From the NCBI RefSeq assembly GCF_001280085.1, contig NZ_LGED01000215.1, positions 1-35,691 of the forward strand: a stretch of DNA of 35,691 nt, in the 5' to 3' direction. This DNA comes from Saccharothrix sp. NRRL B-16348 (GTDB taxonomy: Bacteria > Actinomycetota > Actinomycetes > Mycobacteriales > Pseudonocardiaceae). Of the stretch, positions 32,926 to 35,691 are shown one piece after another. The position numbers were made by a program, and so were the translations under genes. Each line of letters begins with the position of its first letter. Position 1 is the first letter of the stretch. The notes beneath the pieces were generated by a model that searched no databases, was not told the origin of the DNA, and worked only from the letters and a program-made list of their open reading frames with translations.

Positions 32926-34302
32926 GGGTCGCTGTGGTTGTTCGGGGTCAACCTGGTCAGCAAGGGCAGCCAGATGGCGGTCACGCTGGTGCTGGCCGCG
33001 TTCCTCACCGAGGAAGGGCTGGGGCTGGTCGCGCTGGCCGTCGCGCTGGTCAACATCGGTCAGGTCGTCCAGTCGATGGGCGTGTACGACGTGGTCAGCC
33101 GGACCGACCGCGACCCGCGCCGGATGGCGGGCACGTTGCTGGTGCTCAGCGCGGGCGTCGGAGTGGTGCTGGCGTTAGCGCTGGTGCTCGCGGCCGACGG
33201 GATCGCGCACGCGGTGGACGCGCCGTCGGTCGCGCCGCTGGTGCGGTTGGCGGCGGTGAGCCTGCCGTTCTCGGCCGTGGCCGGTGTGCAGCTGGGGCTG
33301 CTGCACCGCGACCTGGACTTCCGCCGCCGGATGGTGCCCGACGCGGGCGGCGCGGTGCTCGGCGCGGCGGTGACGGTCGTGCTCGCGGTGACCGGGGCGG
33401 GGCCGTACTCGCTGGTCGTCGGGCTGCTGTGCACGGCGGTGGCGCAACCCGTGCTCGGCGTGGTGGTCGGGGTGCGGGTGCGGCCGGTGTGGGACGCGGC
33501 GGCGGCCGGTGAGGCGTTGCGGTGGATCGCGCTGGTCGGGCCGGGCGCGTTGGTGGCCGTGCTGCTGATCAACGTGGACTACCTGGCGATCGCGCGGGTG
33601 CACGGGCCGGAGGCGGTCGGGGTGTACTCGTTGGCCTACCGGATCGCCTGGGTGCCGTACATCCTGGTGGCGGTGGTGATCGGCGGCGTCGTGCTGCCGT
33701 TGTGCGCCAAGCTGCTCCGGGACGGGGCGGAACTGTCCGAAGTGGTCGGACGGGCGACGTCGGCCGTGCTGGTGGTGACCGGTGGGCTGTACGCGGTGAC
33801 GGCGGCGCTGGCCGACCGGGTCGTGGTGTTCGGCGCGCGGTGGGCGGAGGCGGCCGTGCCGTTGGCCCTGCTGTGCCTGTACGGCCTGGGCCTCGGCCTG
33901 CTGCACGTGTGGTACCAGGTGCTCAAGGCCGCCGGGCACGCCCGCCGCTACCTGGCGCTGGAAGTGAGCCACCTCGTGCTGCTGGTCGGCGGGCTGCTGG
34001 TGTTCACCCGGCACGGCGTGGTGGCGGTCGCGCTGGTGCAGGTCGCGGCGGCGTGGCTGGTGGTGCCGTGCACGTGGTGGGCGTTGGCGCGGCGGGGGAT
34101 CGGCCCGCCGTTGGCCGCGCTGGCACGTGGCGCCGCCGGGGTGGTCGCGGCGGCGGGGTGCTGCGCGGCGGTGGCGTTCGGAGTCGGTGACGTGTTCGGG
34201 CCGCCCGGTTCCGTGGTGGCCGCGTTGGGCGAAGGGGTCGTGCTGGTGGTGGTGAGCGTCGTGGTCGTGGTGGCGGCGAACCGGGAGGTGGTGCGCCGAT
34301 GA
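32776..34302 (+). CDS. Wzx-type polysaccharide flippase (MOP superfamily)
   Basis: 508 residues from GTG 32776, which overlaps the upstream TGA; four later in-frame GTGs in the repeat could equally be used, the shortest giving 468 residues. After the repeat (about 1-45) comes the usual Wzx body of some twelve to fourteen helices, starting VRGSLWLFGVNLVSKGSQMA, with the typical EALRWIALVGPGALVAVLL and GVYSLAYRIAWVPYILV. It flips the lipid-linked repeat unit to the outer leaflet. One Leu uses the rare TTA (33175-33177), so full translation may await the bldA tRNA. The stop overlaps the next ATG. Confidence 0.88.
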   Translation: MTPVGGHGPEVTPVGGSGSGVTPVGGSASDVTSAGGDGSDVTPVGRRAVRGSLWLFGVNLVSKGSQMAVTLVLAAFLTEEGLGLVALAVALVNIGQVVQSMGVYDVVSRTDRDPRRMAGTLLVLSAGVGVVLALALVLAADGIAHAVDAPSVAPLVRLAAVSLPFSAVAGVQLGLLHRDLDFRRRMVPDAGGAVLGAAVTVVLAVTGAGPYSLVVGLLCTAVAQPVLGVVVGVRVRPVWDAAAAGEALRWIALVGPGALVAVLLINVDYLAIARVHGPEAVGVYSLAYRIAWVPYILVAVVIGGVVLPLCAKLLRDGAELSEVVGRATSAVLVVTGGLYAVTAALADRVVVFGARWAEAAVPLALLCLYGLGLGLLHVWYQVLKAAGHARRYLALEVSHLVLLVGGLLVFTRHGVVAVALVQVAAAWLVVPCTWWALARRGIGPPLAALARGAAGVVAAAGCCAAVAFGVGDVFGPPGSVVAALGEGVVLVVVSVVVVVAANREVVRR

Positions 34303-35387
34303 GGGTCGTGCACGTGAGCCAGCCCGTCACGGCGGGGGTGGCGGCGGTGGTGCTGGAACTGGCCCGCGCCCAGCGGGACCTCGGGTGGACGGTGACCGTG
34401 GTGTCCCCGCCGGGGCCGCTCGCCGAACGCGCGCGCGGGCTCGGCGTGGAGGTGCGGGCGTGGCGTGCGCGTCGGCATCCGGGGATCGGGACGGTGGGTG
34501 AGGTGGTGCGGCTGCGGCGCGTGCTGCGCGAGCTGGGGGCGGATGTCGTGCACCTGCACAGCTCGAAGGCCGGGTTGGTCGGGCGGCTGCTGGTGCGCGG
34601 GCGTCGGCCGACGTTGTTCCAGCCGCACATGTGGTCGTTCCAGAGCGCCGGTGGGGTGGTGGCGTGGGCGGCGCGGATCTGGGAACGGGTCGGGGCGCGG
34701 TGGACGCACCAGCTGGTGTGCGTGAGCGACGACGAGTTGGCCGTCGGGCGGGCGGCCGGGGTGCGGGGGCCGGCGGAGGTCGTGTGCAACGGGGTGGACG
34801 TCGAGCGGTTCCGGCCGGACGACCGGGCGGCGGCGCGGCGGCGGCTGGGGCTGCCGGACGTGCCGACGGCGGTGTGCGTCGGGCGGTTGGTGCCGTACAA
34901 GGGGCAGGACCAGCTGCTCGCGGCGTGGCCGGCGGTGCGGGCGCAGGTGCCCGACGCCCGGCTCGTGCTGGTCGGGGACGGGCCGATGGCCGAGCGGTGG
35001 CGGGCGGCGTGCGACGACGAGTCCGTGCGGTGGTGGGGGCACGACGACGCGGTGGCTGACTTCTACGCGGCCGCGGACGTGGTGGTGCTGCCGTCGCGGG
35101 CCGAGGGGATGGCGTTGGTGCCGTTGGAGGCGATGGCGTGTGGGCGGTCCGTGGTGGCGTTCGACGTCAGCGGGGTGCGGCAGAGCGTCGGGGAGGCGGG
35201 GGCGGTGTTGGCGGCCGGTGATGTCGAGGGGTTGGCGGAGGCGGTCGCGGTGCGGTTGGCCGATCCTTCGGCGGCGGATTTGGAGGGGGCGCACGGGCGG
35301 CGGCGGGTGGAGCTGCTGTTCGACCGGCGGCAGGTGGCGGATCAGATCGCTACCTTGGTGGACAAGCTTTTGGTCGGTGCACGGTGA
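34299..35387 (+). CDS. GT4-family glycosyltransferase (second)
   Basis: 362 residues, ATG overlapping the flippase stop (ATGA). The N-terminal acceptor domain begins MRVVHVSQPVTAGVAAVVLE and includes DVVHLHSSKAGLVGRLL. The C-terminal donor domain has VCVGRLVPYKGQDQLLAAW and LVGDGPM, and the E(x7)E motif is in RAEGMALVPLEAMACG. Retaining GT4 enzymes use UDP- or GDP-sugars; this one resembles those adding galactose, glucose or rhamnose in capsule clusters, without closer assignment. It is the last gene before the 22-bp array and the edge hairpin, so probably the operon end. Confidence 0.93.
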   Translation: MRVVHVSQPVTAGVAAVVLELARAQRDLGWTVTVVSPPGPLAERARGLGVEVRAWRARRHPGIGTVGEVVRLRRVLRELGADVVHLHSSKAGLVGRLLVRGRRPTLFQPHMWSFQSAGGVVAWAARIWERVGARWTHQLVCVSDDELAVGRAAGVRGPAEVVCNGVDVERFRPDDRAAARRRLGLPDVPTAVCVGRLVPYKGQDQLLAAWPAVRAQVPDARLVLVGDGPMAERWRAACDDESVRWWGHDDAVADFYAAADVVVLPSRAEGMALVPLEAMACGRSVVAFDVSGVRQSVGEAGAVLAAGDVEGLAEAVAVRLADPSAADLEGAHGRRRVELLFDRRQVADQIATLVDKLLVGAR

Positions 35388-35402
35388 TCCCCACCCTCAC
35401 CT

Positions 35403-35578
35403 CGCGCGTGTCGAACCCTCGCGTCGCGCGTGTCGAACACTCAGGTCGCGCGTGTCGAACGTTGAGGTCGGGCGTGTCCTACGTTCAGAACACGAGAGTC
35501 CTACGTTGAGGGCGCGAGAGTCCTACGTTCGCGGTGCGCGAGTCCTACGTTCAGGTGGCCTGAGTTCAACGCTCAGGT
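35403..35578 (+). repeat. Array of eight 22-bp tandem repeats
   Basis: Eight head-to-tail units of exactly 22 bp begin at 35403, 35425, 35447, 35469, 35491, 35513, 35535 and 35557. The approximate consensus is CGCGAGAGTC (or CGCGCGTGTC) followed by CTACGTTCAGGT, with GAAC replacing CTAC in the first three units. Units grade from one type to the other along the array, as in a minisatellite evolving by slippage. There are no spacers, so this is not CRISPR. It begins 15 bp after the last polysaccharide gene. The stretch 35579-35644 beyond it holds no gene. Confidence 0.9.
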
Positions 35579-35644
35579 GCGGGTCGGTGGTTGGGTCCGG
35601 CTCGATTTGACATGGGGCCCTTACGGGCACTCCAGGCAGGCCAA

Positions 35645-35691
35645 AGCCGGGCAGGCCTGGCGGGAAGAGCGTCCGCCAAGCCTGCCCGGCT
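35645..35691. terminator. Long hairpin at the window edge, operon terminator
   Basis: AGCCGGGCAGGC, one mismatched C, TGGCGG, a 9-base loop, CCGCCA, one mismatched A, GCCTGCCCGGCT: 18 base pairs with one internal mismatch. The stem is as strong in either orientation and could terminate the polysaccharide operon and any convergent gene beyond the window. It may extend past the last base shown. Confidence 0.75.

Noticed and set aside
26391..35387. Secondary-metabolite biosynthetic cluster including the P450 region
   Set aside because: No polyketide, peptide synthetase or terpene genes occur; the P450 lies 20 kb away among unrelated genes.
35403..35578. CRISPR array
   Set aside because: Units follow each other without unique spacers, drift gradually in sequence, and no cas gene is in view.
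1..35691. tRNA or rRNA genes, phage integration sites
   Set aside because: I saw no cloverleaf-like sequence, rRNA signature, integrase gene or direct-repeat attachment site by eye; a covariance-model search would be needed to exclude small RNAs.

Overview
High-GC actinomycete chromosome: almost every codon ends in G or C, starts are often GTG or TTG, and at least three genes (the beta-mannosidase-like hydrolase, the M28 peptidase and the first ROK gene) appear to be leaderless. Gene content (SigE-type ECF factor with a membrane partner, Ser/Thr kinase with an extracytoplasmic NTF2-like domain, degenerate prim-pol protein next to an HTH/TPR regulator, rare in-frame TTA codons) fits a filamentous Pseudonocardiales-like organism. 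The lineage is an inference; no marker gene lies in the window.

Layout. 1-366: C-terminal scar of a transposase abutting a truncated hypothetical gene. 376-5345: carbohydrate locus with two ROK proteins, a 40-codon stump of a sugar-ABC ATPase, a Gfo/Idh/MocA dehydrogenase and a TIM-barrel sugar isomerase, closed by a perfect hairpin. 5660-8187: divergent cytochrome P450 and an unusually ordered family III CoA-transferase. 8434-13292: Ser/Thr kinase, a tandem-GNAT acetyltransferase on the other strand, and a membrane M28 peptidase. 13333-15989: a STAND-type NB-ARC/TPR protein whose Walker A is broken by a one-base frameshift. 16009-20267: a LacI-controlled glycoside hydrolase/mannonate dehydratase operon. 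20296-22784: a degenerate prim-pol-like protein plus a small unknown protein, divergent from an HTH/TPR regulator, with a triple ACCGATC operator between them. 22853-26195: sirtuin, small ORF, methyltransferase, and a sigma factor/membrane-protein pair.

26391-35387 is one co-directional, mostly overlapping set of eight genes for an exported polysaccharide: DMT-type membrane protein, polysaccharide deacetylase, O-antigen-ligase/polymerase-like protein, GT4, Wzz-like chain-length protein with a decayed kinase-like tail, GT87-like polyprenol glycosyltransferase, Wzx-like flippase, and a second GT4. No priming phosphoglycosyltransferase is present. Two of the gene junctions have expanded into minisatellites that copy the downstream start codon. 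The cluster is followed by eight tandem 22-bp units and a 19-bp-stem hairpin at the window edge.

The most unusual features are the start-codon minisatellites inside the polysaccharide operon, the 22-bp array behind it, the frameshift exactly in the P-loop of the NB-ARC/TPR gene, and the prim-pol-like/HTH-TPR divergent module with its repeated operator. All functional assignments come from reading motifs by eye; no database search was possible.
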